DNA from: Glandiceps talaboti
Taxonomy: Eukaryota > Hemichordata > Enteropneusta > Spengelidae
Direction: 5' to 3'
Length of the DNA stretch: 60,000 nt
NCBI RefSeq assembly: GCF_964340395.1
Contig: NC_135565.1
Span: 18,131,209 to 18,191,208 of the forward strand
The notes under the pieces were generated by a model. The model was not told where the DNA came from, did no database searches, and saw only the letters and a list, made by a program, of their open reading frames with translations. A program made the translations under genes and the position numbers. This document shows, one piece after another, positions 1-25,649 of this stretch. The first letter of the stretch is position 1, and every line of letters starts with the position of its first letter.

Positions 1-394
1 TGTACATACAATAACAAACTTTTTGACACATTTTTTCAGCTTTTTGCAATGTATTAAGTTACAAACAGACTTGGTCTATTTGTTTCACATTGAAATTTTC
101 AAGTAGGAAGCCTTGATAAAACCGTTTTACAAATTAAAAATCCCAAAATAAATACCAAATCCTCACCCATATGGCCACTTTAAACTATTCTAGTACATGT
201 ATAATGTTAATATCAATGCATACCTTCCCTATGACATTACAATTGTCTTCTGGCATTGTTAGAATAACTCACTGCATAGTAGGACGTCATTGACAATATT
301 TTATAATGTAAATAAATTATGTCACTGCTTTCTAAGGAGTATCAAGCCAATGGGGGGGGGGGGGGGGGTGTCAAGGGTTAAGCTAGGAATACTA

Positions 395-554
395 TACATG
401 TAGTCTATCTGCTAGACCTCAGATGTTCTTCCGATAGAATACGACACACGACTGAACATCGCTATCGAGGATGGAACATTGTTTGGGCAAGCCCTCACTG
501 CGAACTTCGTTCGCTTATAGTATCGAAAGAAAGCCCGAACATCTAGCAGCAAGA
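395..554 (-). mobile_element. Short interspersed element, copy 1 (about 150 bp)
   Basis: Inverse copy of the element also found at 4143-4293 and 25240-25385. The shared core contains GCGAACGAAGTTCGC, a 15 bp near-palindrome, and the CGGGCTTTCTTTCGAT block. A 12 bp direct repeat, CTAGGAATACTA, flanks it at 383-394 and 555-566, consistent with a target-site duplication. It lies in or just past the P450 intron at the left edge. Confidence 0.75.
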
Positions 555-825
555 CTAGGAATACTACTAATTTAAGTGTTCTTTAAGTTTTGTCTTGAAA
601 AATGGTATCTAAGGTGATTCAATGGCGAGGGGGAGGGGGGGAGGCAGTGCATTCCAATCAGCAATTGTTCTGATGACGAATGAATTCTTAAAAATTTTTA
701 ATAACTTTTTCATCAAGGTGTTTACTTATCACTGTATGAAGGCAATTACTCCTTGGCGAAAGATATAGTTATATCTCGCATCGCTTCTATTTGAACTCAG
801 AATAGTTTTTATCTACTCTACATAC

Positions 826-2080
826 CTCTTTCATCTTCAATGCACTAAAAGTAGGAGTGAGCACTGTCCTAACTTTTTTCCACCGGGATCCTTCCAAATT
901 GATAACACCATTCCGTGTAATTTCATGCAATCGTTTTGCACTTCCCATAAAGTGCTGAAACCAAAGAAAGAAATCTTCATTGTAATTTCTTAATATCAGT
1001 AAAATATATGTTTCTGTAAGAAAATTAAGGTCAGAAATGTATACAGCAAATAATTAACTTTTTATACACAAGATGTTTTTTCTCTTTTCATTTATTGTGT
1101 GCCCTCAATATAATTTAAAGACAAAATTTTCTGTTGTGGGCCAAAATAATAAGAACTAAACTGTCTTATGAGTCACAACACATTAACAGATAGGGGAACA
1201 CTATATTTTGGTGGGTCACAAGAGATTGCTGTGTCAGTGGCATGTCAAAGGTCAAAGGTTTAAAGGTCACACTACGTAAGTCAAACTACCCTTTTTTGTG
1301 TATATTATTGAATAGTGAAAAATGTTAATTACAGATGGTAACATGTCATTTTTTTAAATTTATTATCAGGGTAATAAAAATATAAGATATTGTATTGTTT
1401 CGTATCGTAGTGTACGAGGGAAGTAAGTCTGGTAAAACTTGCATAGTTTCAGACATATATCATACAATAATTTTGGTGAAGAACCTCAGTAAAACATCTT
1501 GGGAACTCCGGCAGATTTATACTTACATGTATAACTACCCTGTCATTGTCACATCTCTTCTGTACTTACCCTCCTGTCCTGGAAATCGTTAAAATTTTTA
1601 ACAAGTATCTGCTTCAGTAGTTTTGGGTCAGCAATCACAACTAACTGTAATCTTCCTTGGTAACAACTAAATGGTTTAATAAGATATAAAGGTGTGTAAA
1701 TAGCTAAATAACAAAATTTACAATTTCCAACTGTCTATTTTCCAATCATTACTAGATGCTGACACCTAGCTGACAGCAATTCTTGGTACCTGCAATATCA
1801 TTTTATTTCATGCTAGCAGGCCAAAATAGAACAAGATGGCTGACAGCAATTCTCGGTACCTGCAATAGCATTTTATCTCATGCTAGAAGGCCAAAATAGA
1901 ACAAGAAGGTCAACTAATTTTCAAGCACATCTATAGTAATTATGCATGTGAAGCGCATGGAGCAGAAGTTATGGTGTCAACCAAGAAATTGCATATTCAT
2001 TATTTTTATGATGCCTCTAGTTTACTATACATGTAGTCGTTTTCTATGAAAACTCTGTCTGTCTGCCTGCCTGCCTAACC

Positions 2081-2173
<93 letters not shown>

Positions 2174-2432
2174 CATGTAGGTACTAGACTACAGCATGAG
2201 GGGCTGTAAGAATTTTGTAACAACTCGCTATTTGATTATGATGTTCAATGAACAAATACTTTCAGTAATCACTTACGTAAAGATTTCTCCATACTTCTGT
2301 ATCAATCTCACAATATTTTGTGGGAATTGCCCATCACCACCATGTAGTTCAAAGAAATTTCCAAATAATGGCCATGGCCTTGGACCAGGTAGATTTAGAT
2401 TACTTGAAAAGTAAAAAGGTGCAAGGGACCAC
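826..2432 (-). CDS. Cytochrome P450, CYP3-clan type, N-terminal half (partial gene)
   Basis: Three phase-compatible exons were read on the minus strand: 2432-2277, 1666-1570 and 954-826, each with AG acceptor and GT donor. The first encodes the proline-rich hinge LPGPRPWPLFGNF after a membrane-facing segment and ends in RLIQKYGEIF. The second gives YQGRLQLVVIADPKLLKQIL, the usual beta-1 strand and helix B region ending in FNDFQDRR. The third holds the helix C signature WKKVRTVLTPTFSALKMKE, whose W-x-x-x-R contacts a heme propionate in the family. P450s are heme monooxygenases; animal CYP3-clan members are ER-anchored and oxidise lipophilic compounds. The N-terminal anchor exon was not found upstream. 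Helix I, the E-x-x-R motif and the heme-cysteine loop must lie beyond the left edge, so activity cannot be judged. Assignment to the P450 fold is firm; the CYP3-clan call rests on the feel of the hinge and helix C text. Confidence 0.9.
1243..1270 (+). promoter_or_regulatory. Nuclear-receptor half-site cluster in a P450 intron
   Basis: GTCAAAGGTCAAAGGTTTAA continuing AGGTCA holds a DR1-like pair (TGTCA-A-AGGTCA) and a further AGGTCA half-site downstream. P450 genes of the CYP3 clan are often controlled by nuclear receptors, which makes the site plausible; only the motif is seen. Confidence 0.3.
2091..2169. repeat. (CT)n microsatellite
   Basis: About 39 CT dinucleotides preceded by a poly-C tract and a few CTGC units, in the intron upstream of the P450 exon donor at 2277. 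Confidence 0.98.
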
Positions 2433-2599
2433 CTACAAGATACAACAGCATAACATAAAATGTAATTAATGAATTGAAAAGGGGTATAATTTGTTGTTGG
2501 AACAGCCATATATATATATTAATGATGTTGTTTAGCACATACAGTCCTGATGATCAGAGTATGTGCATGGCTGCAATCTAGCCTCATAATTTGCTGCCA

Positions 2600-2710
2600 T
2601 TTTTTCCCGAATTAATGAAATCCTTATCCTGAAGCTCAAGTTATCCCATCTGTATAAATGGGAACCTGGTAGGACAGGGTTAATTTGTGAAGGCTTTAAT
2701 CCTATATGCT
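2600..2710 (+). mobile_element. SINE fragment sharing the 3' core of the SINE at 20130-20320
   Basis: The block GTATAAATGGGAACCTGGTAGGACAGGGTT followed by GGCTTTAATCC matches the 3' part of the SINE near 20245-20310 (shown here in two pieces: GTATAAATGGGAACCTGG and TAGGACAGGGTT). The tRNA-like head is missing, so this is a 5'-truncated copy. Confidence 0.6.
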
Positions 2711-2829
2711 CCTAACACATGTATCGAATTGCTCCCAAGGACGTTGTATAAAGGGCAGCTATTATTAGATCTGTGCCGGGGTATTAATAGAACACCAAAT
2801 GGCCCTCAGTTTCAATAAAGTACTATGCA

Positions 2830-3365
2830 AGAAATGTGTATTATACATATGTACCAGAGATTATTTACACTAGTGTGTGTGCATACTAAGTGGTATTATT
2901 ACATGTGTACCAGAGATTACGGTGTGTGTGCATACTAAATGGTATTATAATATACCGGTATGTACCGGAGATTACTTACACTGGTGTGTGTATACTAAGT
3001 ACCAGAAATTACGATGTACATGCATACTATAGTGGTATTATTACATATGTACCAAAGATTACTTACACTGGTGTGTGTGTGTGTGTATACTAAGTGGTAT
3101 TATTACATATGTACCAGAGATTACTTACACTAGTGTGTGTGCATACTAGTGGTATGTACCAGAGATTACTTATACTGGTGTGCGTGCATACTAGTGGTAT
3201 TATTACATATGTACTGGCAGAGATTACTTGTACCAGTGCATGTGTATACTAGTGGTATAATTACATATGTACCAGAGATTACGATGTACATGCATACTAG
3301 TGGTATTATTACATATGTACCAGAGATTACTTACACTGGTGTGCATGCATACTAGTGGTATATAT
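2830..3365. repeat. Degenerate minisatellite, unit about 55-60 bp
   Basis: Roughly nine or ten imperfect copies of a unit made of GTACCAGAGATTAC, TTACACTGGTGTGTGTGCAT and ACTAGTGGTATTATTACATA. Short open frames across it are repeat artefacts, not genes. Confidence 0.9.
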
Positions 3366-4142
3366 TATTCACTACAGTGCAATACAGAAAACATTATTGC
3401 ATACCTGCATGCAAATGATATGCAAATGAGGACACAATCACTACTTTTACATGAAACCCTATGATTGCATAGTATCATTTGTATGGATATTTGTTGTTTA
3501 GGATAAACGTATGTAATAATAACAGCTAGAACACCGTGCTATGTGAGTTCCAGTGTGGGTACTCAGGGGTATTTGCATGAGAGCTTGTAGTGTTTTCTGC
3601 TGCACTTTGATTCGCATACGGGTGCAGAAAACATTGCAAGATCTCGTGCAAACTCCCAGAGTAAACCACACTTGTACTCACGTCATGTATTTTTTTCTTA
3701 TTTGCAATATATATGTATATTTGGCCTTTTTTCAGTTCATATTCAGTTTGGATATATGTGTCGATCATTAATTTTATTCTCACTTACACTTTTGGTATTT
3801 CATCTGTCATATGTGAATTTGGTACTATAATGAGCTCACATGTACTTACCATATCAGAAATCCAATTAAAATTGTAAATAAAACCAAAATGACCGAATTG
3901 TCAAAAAGATGCACCAACATTTTGAATCATTGAGGTATTTCCTGAAATATGAGTAAAGAAAACTTATTTTACAATATTGACAGAATTGCTAAATTTGCCA
4001 TTTTTTATTTTACATTTTTCGATCTTTTATTCATTATCATTTAATATGGCGCAATGTTTGTCTCACAATTTCACAGTCAGCGAATGGGGGGGGGGGGGAG
4101 AGGAGAGAAACCGCTCCCCGACCCCATCACAGTGACTAATAG

Positions 4143-4293
4143 TCTTGCTGATAGACGTTCGGGCTTTCTTTCGATGCTATAACTATAAGCGAACGAAGTT
4201 CGCATGTGAGGGCTTGCCCGAAACTCCTCGATAGCGTTGTTCGGCTGTGTCATATTTTATGGGAAGAACATCCGAGGGCTAGCTGATAGACTA
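4143..4293 (+). mobile_element. Short interspersed element, copy 2
   Basis: Same family as 395-554, opposite orientation. The 12 bp direct repeat AGTGACTAATAG flanks it at 4131-4142 and 4294-4305. Its flanks differ from those of copy 1, so the two inserted independently. Confidence 0.78.
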
Positions 4294-4681
4294 AGTGACT
4301 AATAGATGTAACCAGTACGTGAAAGATACTAATACTAACAATAAAGAATCCAAGATTAATATTTAAAAAAAAAAAAGACTGCTTGATTGATTTCTTACTG
4401 CACTGCCTAGCCATGCTGTGAATTCGGAGCATATTCCACTATCGTCGACTTTTACTTTTCCTACGTCAAAACAATGTAATACTCCAATCAGAAAAGACAG
4501 GCGATCATCACCACCATCGACGGTATACAGAACTACCAGAAGTCCTGGCTACTCGACTCGACGAAATCGACATTAGACTTACCGGTATACCGGTGATCTG
4601 TAACGTTACACTTTACTATACGCCACCGGGAACAGAGTTGTCGTCGTCACACACAGCTCAGTCTATAGTCCGATGAGAACA

Positions 4682-4808
4682 TAGTCTTGGTTACCCAGCC
4701 TCTCGCTGTTGGCGGCTCTGCGAATACATCCATGGCCTAAGTGACAACCCCAAACGTCTGTCTAGTAGGCAGAGCCCCCAGCGTCGAGAGGCTGGGTAAC
4801 CAAGACTA
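4682..4808. mobile_element. MITE with 24 bp terminal inverted repeats and 9 bp target duplication
   Basis: Ends are perfect inverted repeats: TAGTCTTGGTTACCCAGCCT at the left, continuing CTCG, with the exact reverse complement at the right end. The flanking direct repeat ATGAGAACA occurs at 4673-4681 and 4809-4817. The 127 bp body has no coding capacity. A 9 bp duplication is typical of Mutator-like elements; superfamily assignment is inference. Confidence 0.85.
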
Positions 4809-5710
4809 ATGAGAACACCTATTATAACCAAGGTCGTAGGTTGTATCTAAAAGTGCATGCATTGGTGGACAAAACAACAGGGTCACGCGAGGTCACGCCA
4901 TATCAAGGGGATGCAAGGTGTTCAATCAATTGTCGTCCCCCCCCCCCCCAGCCATAAACAATGACGGATATATATAGCTACCTAAGCACGGACGTACCAC
5001 AACACATCCCATCATACATGTAATTATTGTGCACTGTTTACCACAACTCATTCCGACCGAGTGTTCCAACCACCAATTTTAACCCACCTATACTAGATAT
5101 TCATAATTGCGGAAATTTTCATTATTTAGCCTAGATATTGCAGTTTTCCAATATTTAGCCCCAATATTCGATCACGATTGCAATTTACATTATTTAGCCA
5201 ATATATTGACTATTATATTGCAGTTTTCCATTATTTAGCCCAGATATTCAGCATTGCAATTTTCCTTTAGGTTCAGATACTAGTATTCATTATTGCAACT
5301 TTCCATCATTTAGCCAAGATATTCATGATTGCAACTTTCCATCATTTAGCCAAGATATTCATGATTGCAACTTTCCATTATTTAGCAGCCAAGATATTCA
5401 TTATTGCAATTTTCCATTATTTAGCCAAGATATTCATGATTGCAATTTTCCATTATTTAGCCAAGATATTCATGATTGCAATTTTCCATTATTTAGCCAA
5501 GATATTCATGATTGCAACTTTCCATCATTTAGCCAAGATATTCATGATTGCAATTTTCCATTATTTAGCCAAGATATTCATGATTGCAATTTTCCATTAT
5601 TTAGCCAAGATATTCATTATTGCAACTTTCCATCATTTAGCCAAGATATTCATGATTGCTACTTTCCATTATTTAGCCAAGATATTCATTATTGCAATTT
5701 TCCATTAGAC

Positions 5711-6475
5711 CACAGGGGTCAGCGAGCACGTAATTGATTGATCGATTGATCGATCAATTTATTGATTGATTTTATATTTGGTTGAATGACTAATTGAATG
5801 ATAAATTTTTGTAGCGCAATATAACTTATTTGGTGTGTGATATTGATCAATTCACTCATTGACTTTTGTGGTGATATAAAACTTTTTTTCTTTCCCTGGC
5901 CATGTTTCTCACTTTCAACTGTATGTAATTCTCTCTTTATTGACTAAATACAGACACCTTGTCCATTCTTCTCCTTATCTAAATTAAAACACCCCTAATC
6001 TTATAATTGGTAAGAGATCACTTATATTGACAGTTTGCCTTATTTCTTATCTTCTGGGAGATTATCACTCATTTATGCATTATCTAGTATAAAAGAGAGT
6101 ACTTCTACTAGTGTGTGCATGATTGACTGTTTGTCCATTAATGTCATAATCTCCAAGAAGATTAGACATAAAGCAAATTTTTGCAGTAACTGATCCATGC
6201 TAATTATGAGATTAGAGGTGTTTTAATTTAGATAAGAGGAGAAGAATGGACAAGGTGTCTTTACTTAGTCAATAAAGAGAGAATTACATACAGCTGAAAG
6301 AGAGAAAAGTAGCCAGTGAAAGAAGAAGTTTTATATCACCACAAAACTCAATTGATCAATATCACACACAAAATAAGTTATATTACCCCACAAAAACTGA
6401 TCATTCAATTGGTCAATCATTCAACCAAATAATAAATCAATCAATCAATCAATCAATTACATGCTCTCTGACCCA
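5711..6475. mobile_element. Foldback element with inverted arms of about 350 bp, copy 1
   Basis: The left end GGGGTCAGCGAGCACGTAAT is answered at the right end by ATTACATGCTCTCTGACCC; internal blocks such as GACACCTTGTCCATTCTTCT and its reverse complement near 6245 continue the pairing towards a short centre. There is no coding capacity. Its arms differ by scattered substitutions, so the element is not recent. It interrupts the minisatellite. Confidence 0.85.
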
Positions 6476-7436
6476 TGTTTAGTCCAGATATTCAGTATTA
6501 CAAGTTTCCATGTTGCACAGATTTTCCATTATTTAGCCCATATTCAGTATTGCAATTTTCCATTATTTAGCCCATATTCAGTATTGCTATTTTCCATTAT
6601 TTAGCCCATATTCAGTATTGCAATTTTCCATTATTTAGCCCATATTCAGTATTGCAATTTTCCATTATTTAGCCCAGATATTCAGTATTGCTATTTTCCA
6701 TTATTTAGCCCATATTCAGTATTGCAATTTTCCATTATTTAGCCAAGATATTCAGTATTGCAATTTTCCATTATTTAGCCAAGATATTCAGTATTGCAAT
6801 TTTCCATTATTTAGCCCAGATATTCAGTATTGCAATTTTCCATTATTTAGCCCATATTCAGTATTGCTATTTTCCAATATTTAGCCCCAATATTCGATCA
6901 CGATTGCAATTTACATTATTTAGCCAATATATTGACTATTATATTGCAGTTTTCCATTATTTAGCCCAGATATTCAGCATTGCAATTTTCCTTTAGGTTC
7001 AGATACTAGTATTCATTATTGCAACTTTCCATCATTTAGCCAAGATATTCATGATTGCAACTTTCCATCATTTAGCCAAGATATTCATGATTGCAACTTT
7101 CCATTATTTAGCAGCCAAGATATTCATTATTGCAATTTTCCATTATTTAGCCAAGATATTCATGATTGCAATTTTCCATTATTTAGCCAAGATATTCATG
7201 ATTGCAATTTTCCATTATTTAGCCAAGATATTCATGATTGCAACTTTCCATCATTTAGCCAAGATATTCATGATTGCAATTTTCCATTATTTAGCCAAGA
7301 TATTCATGATTGCAATTTTCCATTATTTAGCCAAGATATTCATTATTGCAACTTTCCATCATTTAGCCAAGATATTCATGATTGCAACTTTCCATTATTT
7401 AGCCAAGATATTCATTATTGCAATTTTCCATTAGAC

Positions 7437-8203
7437 CACAGGGGTCAGCGAGCACGTAATTGATTGATCGATTGATCGATCAATTTATTGATTGATTTTA
7501 TATTTGGTTGAATGACTAATTGAATGATAAATTTTTGTAGCGCAATATAACTTATTTGGTGTGTGATATTGATCAATTCACTCATTGACTTTTGTGGTGA
7601 TATAAAACTTTTTTTCTTTCCCTGGCCATGTTTCTCACTTTCAACTGTATGTAATTCTCTCTTTATTGACTAAATACATACACCTTGTCCATTCTTCTCC
7701 TTATCTAAATTAAAACACCCCTAATCTTATAATTGGTAAGAGATCACTTATATTGACAGTTTGCCTTATTTCTTATCTTCTGGGAGATTATCACTCATTT
7801 ATGCATTATCTAGTATAAAAGAGAGTACTTCTACTAGTGTGTGCATGATTGACTGTTTGTCCATTAATGTCATAATCTCCAAGAAGATTAGACATAAAGC
7901 AAATTTTTGCAGTAACTGATCCATGCTAATTATGAGATTAGAGGTGTTTTAATTTAGATAAGAGGAGAAGAATGGACAAGGTGTCTTTACTTAGTCAATA
8001 AAGAGAGAATTACATACAGCTGAAAGAGAGAAAAGTAGCCAGTGAAAGAAGAAGTTTTATATCACCACAAAACTCAATTGATCAATATCACACACAAAAT
8101 AAGTTATATTACCCCACAAAAACTGATCATTCAATTGGTCAATCATTCAACCAAATAATAAATCAATCAATCAATTACATGCTCTCTGACCCATGTTTAG
8201 TCC
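7437..8203. mobile_element. Foldback element, copy 2, produced by the tandem duplication
   Basis: Same element at the same position in the second copy of the 1,726 bp duplication, with an 8 bp shorter (AATC)n stretch and single-base differences (for example near 5952 versus 7678). It was duplicated with its host array, not inserted again. Confidence 0.88.
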
Positions 8204-8789
8204 AGATATTCAGTATTACAAGTTTCCATGTTGCACAGATTTTCCATTATTTAGCCCATATTCAGTATTGCTATTTTCCATTATTTAGCCCATATTCAGT
8301 ATTGCAATTTTCCATTATTTAGCCCATATTCAGTATTGCAATTTTCCATTATTTAGCCCAGATATTCAGTATTGCTATTTTCCATTATTTAGCCCATATT
8401 CAGTATTGCAATTTTCCATTATTTAGCCAAGATATTCAGTATTGCAATTTTCCATTATTTAGCCAAGATATTCAGTATTGCAATTTTCCATTATTTAGCC
8501 CAGATATTCAGTATTGCAATTTTCCATTATTTAGCCCATATTCAGTATTGCTATTTTCCATTATTTAGCCCATATTCAGTATTGCTATTTTCCATTATTT
8601 AGCCCATATTCAGTATTGCAATTTTCCATTATTTAGCCAAGATATTCAGTATTGCAATTTTCCATTATTTAGCCAAGATATTCAGTATTGCAATTTTCCA
8701 TTATTTAGCCAAGATATTCAGTATTGCAATTTTCCATTATTTAGCCCAGATATTCAGTATTGCAATTTTCCATTATTTAGCCCTGATAT

Positions 8790-9150
8790 ACATGATTTCA
8801 ACTTATATGTACATATGTACATGTGTATGTATGTGTTTGTGCATGTATGTACGTACGTACGTACGTACGTACGTACGTACATACGTACGTATGTGTGTGC
8901 ATATGTGCATGCATGCATGCATGTATGTATGTGTATGTGTGTGTTTATGTATGTATGTATGTATGTATGTGTATGTGTGTGTGTTTATGTATGTATGTGT
9001 ATGTGTATGTGTATGTGTGTGTTTATGTGTGTATGTACGTAAGTGGTTAGGTACATGTGTGTATGTATGTATGTGTATGTGTGTTTATGTTTATGTGTGT
9101 GTGTGTACGTACGTACGTACGTATGTACGTGTATGTGTATGTATGTGCAA
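8790..9150. repeat. (GTAT)n/(GTAC)n/(GT)n simple-sequence tract
   Basis: A mixture of GTAT, GTAC and TGTG units; several overlapping open frames rich in Val, Cys and Tyr are artefacts of the repeat. Confidence 0.97.
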
Positions 9151-9935
9151 ATATTTTCACTTCAGTGAAACCCCCACCGATTTAACCTCAGCTTGAGCCA
9201 TAATAAGTCATTATGACAATGTATATTTTTCTCAAACATATTCCACAAATTTCATGGATAATTTATCAATGATAATAATTGCTTTTATTTCATAAATTTA
9301 CATTAATCATAATATTTTAAGTTTTCAATCAAAGCATAATTTTACATTTCAGTAATTGGTTTCTTGTTTATGATATCACTATGAAAAGAAAGCTATTGAC
9401 TGAGATAAACACAAACTGATACTATTGTTGTTGATTGTTGTAGATTACACATCTTTGTGATAGCAATGCCTTGTTTATGTGGACATAACCTCCCTGTAAT
9501 CAAGATAGTGTAAACACTGTATGTTGAACATGTGGCCACTTGAGGAAAACTTGCTATCAGAGAGGGCACTTTTCTGTGTGTGTAAGTACATCAACATACA
9601 ATGCTAGTTTACACCAATGTGATGTAACACATGTTTTTGATTGTGTCTGAGTTAACTTGCTAATAGCTGATTTGCCATCTTCGTATTTGATTACAAACAT
9701 ACATCGTACTATTGTGTAACATTGAAGGGTTAGAACTAAATGAAAAATAGATTGCAATGTTATTTTCTGGAATAAAGCAAACATAGAAATATTGATAGAG
9801 TTTCTGGATATTTGTTGCACTTTGTCAATTGCTGTGTCCTAATTGATTTGGATGATATAAGATAAACATGTCTCAGATCGAGTAACGTAGCAATTAACAC
9901 TGACTATTGTAATAAAGTAACCATCTTCATAAATA

Positions 9936-10064
9936 GCGCCCTCTGTGTTACTGGTACAAATATTTAAAAGTAACAAAACTTTTGAAATTTTCTTTGATTA
10001 AGAATAGATATTGTTCTTGTTCCAGAAGCTAGAGCCTAGCTTCATCACCAGAGGGCGCTGTTTT
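9936..10064. mobile_element. Putative MITE bounded by AGCGCCCTCTG inverted ends
   Basis: An 11 bp terminal inverted repeat, AGCGCCCTCTG at the left and CAGAGGGCGCT at the right, encloses about 110 bp of AT-rich non-coding sequence just downstream of the dipeptidase gene. The flanks (AAAT and GTTT) give no clear target duplication. Single GAGGGCGCT-type half-ends also appear near 16790 and 26680, suggesting decayed relatives. Confidence 0.55.
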
Positions 10065-10330
10065 AGATGTATACTGCAATGCTGAAATTATATTTTGTAC
10101 AGTTCTTATGTCCTATCAACCCAGTATAGAATTTTTCTTACAAGTACCTACTATCCCTTGTCCAAAAGCATATACTTCCTTGATTTAACTCATCAAAATA
10201 ATCATTAACAATTTGAAATTTCTTGATGAAAATAAAGTTTGCATTGATATTGGGTTCTGATTTAAATGTACAGCTGTCATTCTTCAATTCATCTCATTTT
10301 TCTGCACAGCGTTTGGTAACTACAACCATT

Positions 10331-10358
10331 CACCTCTGACCCTTGACCTTTGACCCCA
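10331..10358 (-). promoter_or_regulatory. Cluster of nuclear-receptor half-sites just 3' of the dipeptidase stop
   Basis: On the minus strand GGGGTCAAAGGTCAAGGGTC contains a perfect DR1 (GGGTCA-A-AGGTCA) and an overlapping DR2. DR1 is the element used by HNF4, RXR and PPAR-type receptors. Its place in the presumed 3' UTR makes function uncertain; it may be chance. Confidence 0.3.
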
Positions 10359-10364
10359 GCAATG

Positions 10365-23662
<13,298 letters not shown>

Positions 23663-24564
23663 TTTTGACACTATGACCTCCACCGGGGGACCCACTCCGT
23701 ACTCGACTTGGTACTTCACGAAATTGGCACTCTTTGAACGCACTAAAGTAACAGTAGTTCACACAAGCATGCCATTAATTCATTTTTGCCATTGAATAGA
23801 TACAGAAAACCTACAAACAGCTACTTCCGTGCCATTTTGTTTGTCGAAAACGTTAAATCATGAAACAATATGTTAACTTAAGTACAGTTCGAAGTTCACG
23901 ACTGATTTGCATATACAAAAGTGATGGATGTTCGAGGCTTCTAAAAGAAATTACTATTCAAAAATCGGTACAAAATGAAATTTGACCCGTTACCTGCTGA
24001 ACTATCTACAGCTACGTGATTGGAATTCGGGTTACCGTCTTCTTGGTCGCCAAGACAACGCACTGTGTTTCCCATGTCATGCGGTCTTTCACTCAGTTAC
24101 AATGTATACAACAGTGATCCCCTCTGACTTGTCAACAAAATTTTGTATAGATGGACTGTGCGATGAAATGATATTCTTATCTGTTGTCACAAAGTGCACA
24201 GTGACAAAAACCGCCACGTTGCACATCCATTATAATTTTCCATTCATATTTATCAACCTTATCGTCAGGCATATGCTGTTGGTGATAAGGTGAAGGGACA
24301 AAGTTTCTTACAATGGTAGTGTATAGGCCCATCTGAAGTATTGTGTACAAAGCTAGATCGAGAGCGCCTATCATGCGTTGTGCCTCGGACGTCTGACCTA
24401 CCTGGTCTGAGAATGTTTAGTCTTGATGCCAACTGTGGTTTATAAATCGTAACGATACTGTACAGGAACTAGACTAGATAATGTACGTATCGGTTATAAC
24501 ATGATTGAAATAGAAATAATTTGCAGCAACAATAAATTTAGGGAGCCCAGGAATCGTATTACAA

Positions 24565-24862
<298 letters not shown>

Positions 24863-25239
24863 AAAATCTGAAAATACTCTAATAGATATTGTGCATGTTA
24901 ATTAGGGGTCGATTGTATCCATAAGTCGTACAGGAACAGGCTAAAGGCATATAATAGCATTGGGGACGCTGAATTTTAGATGCTGATCATGACCCCAAAC
25001 TCATTTGATTAGATTATTGTACCTTATTATGTGTACAGCTATACAAATACATTTACCAACAGGTGATTCAATACTGCACTGTAGAGTGTATAAGTCATTA
25101 TCTTTTACAAACTAGTTTTAAATAACGTTCTAGTAACAACTAGTGGAGCTTTAATGGAGATTATGAACTTGTCAATGAGTTATCTATTTTTGGGAATCAA
25201 TATTTAGTCAATAACTCTCTCTCTCTCTCTCTCTCTCTT

Positions 25240-25385
25240 AGTCTTGCTGCTAGACGTTCGGGCTTTCTTTCGATGCTATAAAACTATAAGCGAACGAAGT
25301 TCGCATGTGAGGCCATCCTCGATAGCGTTGTTCGGCGGTGTGTCGTATTTAATCGGAAGAACATCCGAGGGCTAGCTGATAGACT
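25240..25385 (+). mobile_element. Short interspersed element, copy 3, inside a (CT)n run
   Basis: Near-identical to the copy at 4143-4293 apart from small indels, and flanked on both sides by CT-rich sequence. The element has split a (CT)n microsatellite, so no unambiguous target duplication can be assigned. It lies in the dipeptidase-receptor intergenic region. Confidence 0.72.
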
Positions 25386-25437
25386 ATCTCTCTCTTTACT
25401 CTCTCTCTCGTTACTGTCTAGCTCTCTCGTTCTCTTC

Positions 25438-25649
<212 letters not shown>

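Larger units (their letters stand above)
5100..8790. repeat. 34-36 bp minisatellite carried in a 1.73 kb tandem duplication
   Basis: Units read TTGCAATTTTCCATTATTTA plus GCC(C/AA)GATATTCA(T/G). Sequence from about 5145 recurs at an offset of exactly 1,726 bp, nearly identical (for example 5325-5708 equals 7051-7434), and includes the foldback insert at 5711-6475 and again at 7437-8203. The 127-codon frames here are repeat translation. The array decays into GT-rich sequence after 8790. Confidence 0.93.

Noticed and set aside
190-260. Possible fourth P450 exon reading MPEDNCNVIGK before a GTATGC
   Set aside because: Resembles the next P450 segment, but no acceptor gives the phase 0 required by the previous exon and a stop lies just upstream.
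4250-4432. Minus-strand 60-codon frame with a hydrophobic stretch, considered as the missing P450 anchor exon
   Set aside because: It overlaps the 150 bp interspersed element and lacks a donor in the phase needed by the exon at 2432.
5325-7434. Two identical 127-codon open frames
   Set aside because: They are translations of the 36 bp minisatellite in the tandemly duplicated segment; no family resemblance and strict repeat periodicity.
8792-9196. Overlapping 75-134-codon frames rich in Val, Cys and Tyr
   Set aside because: Products of a GTAT/GTAC simple repeat; similar frames in other microsatellites (11424-12000, 30566-30975, 56654-56986) were discarded for the same reason.
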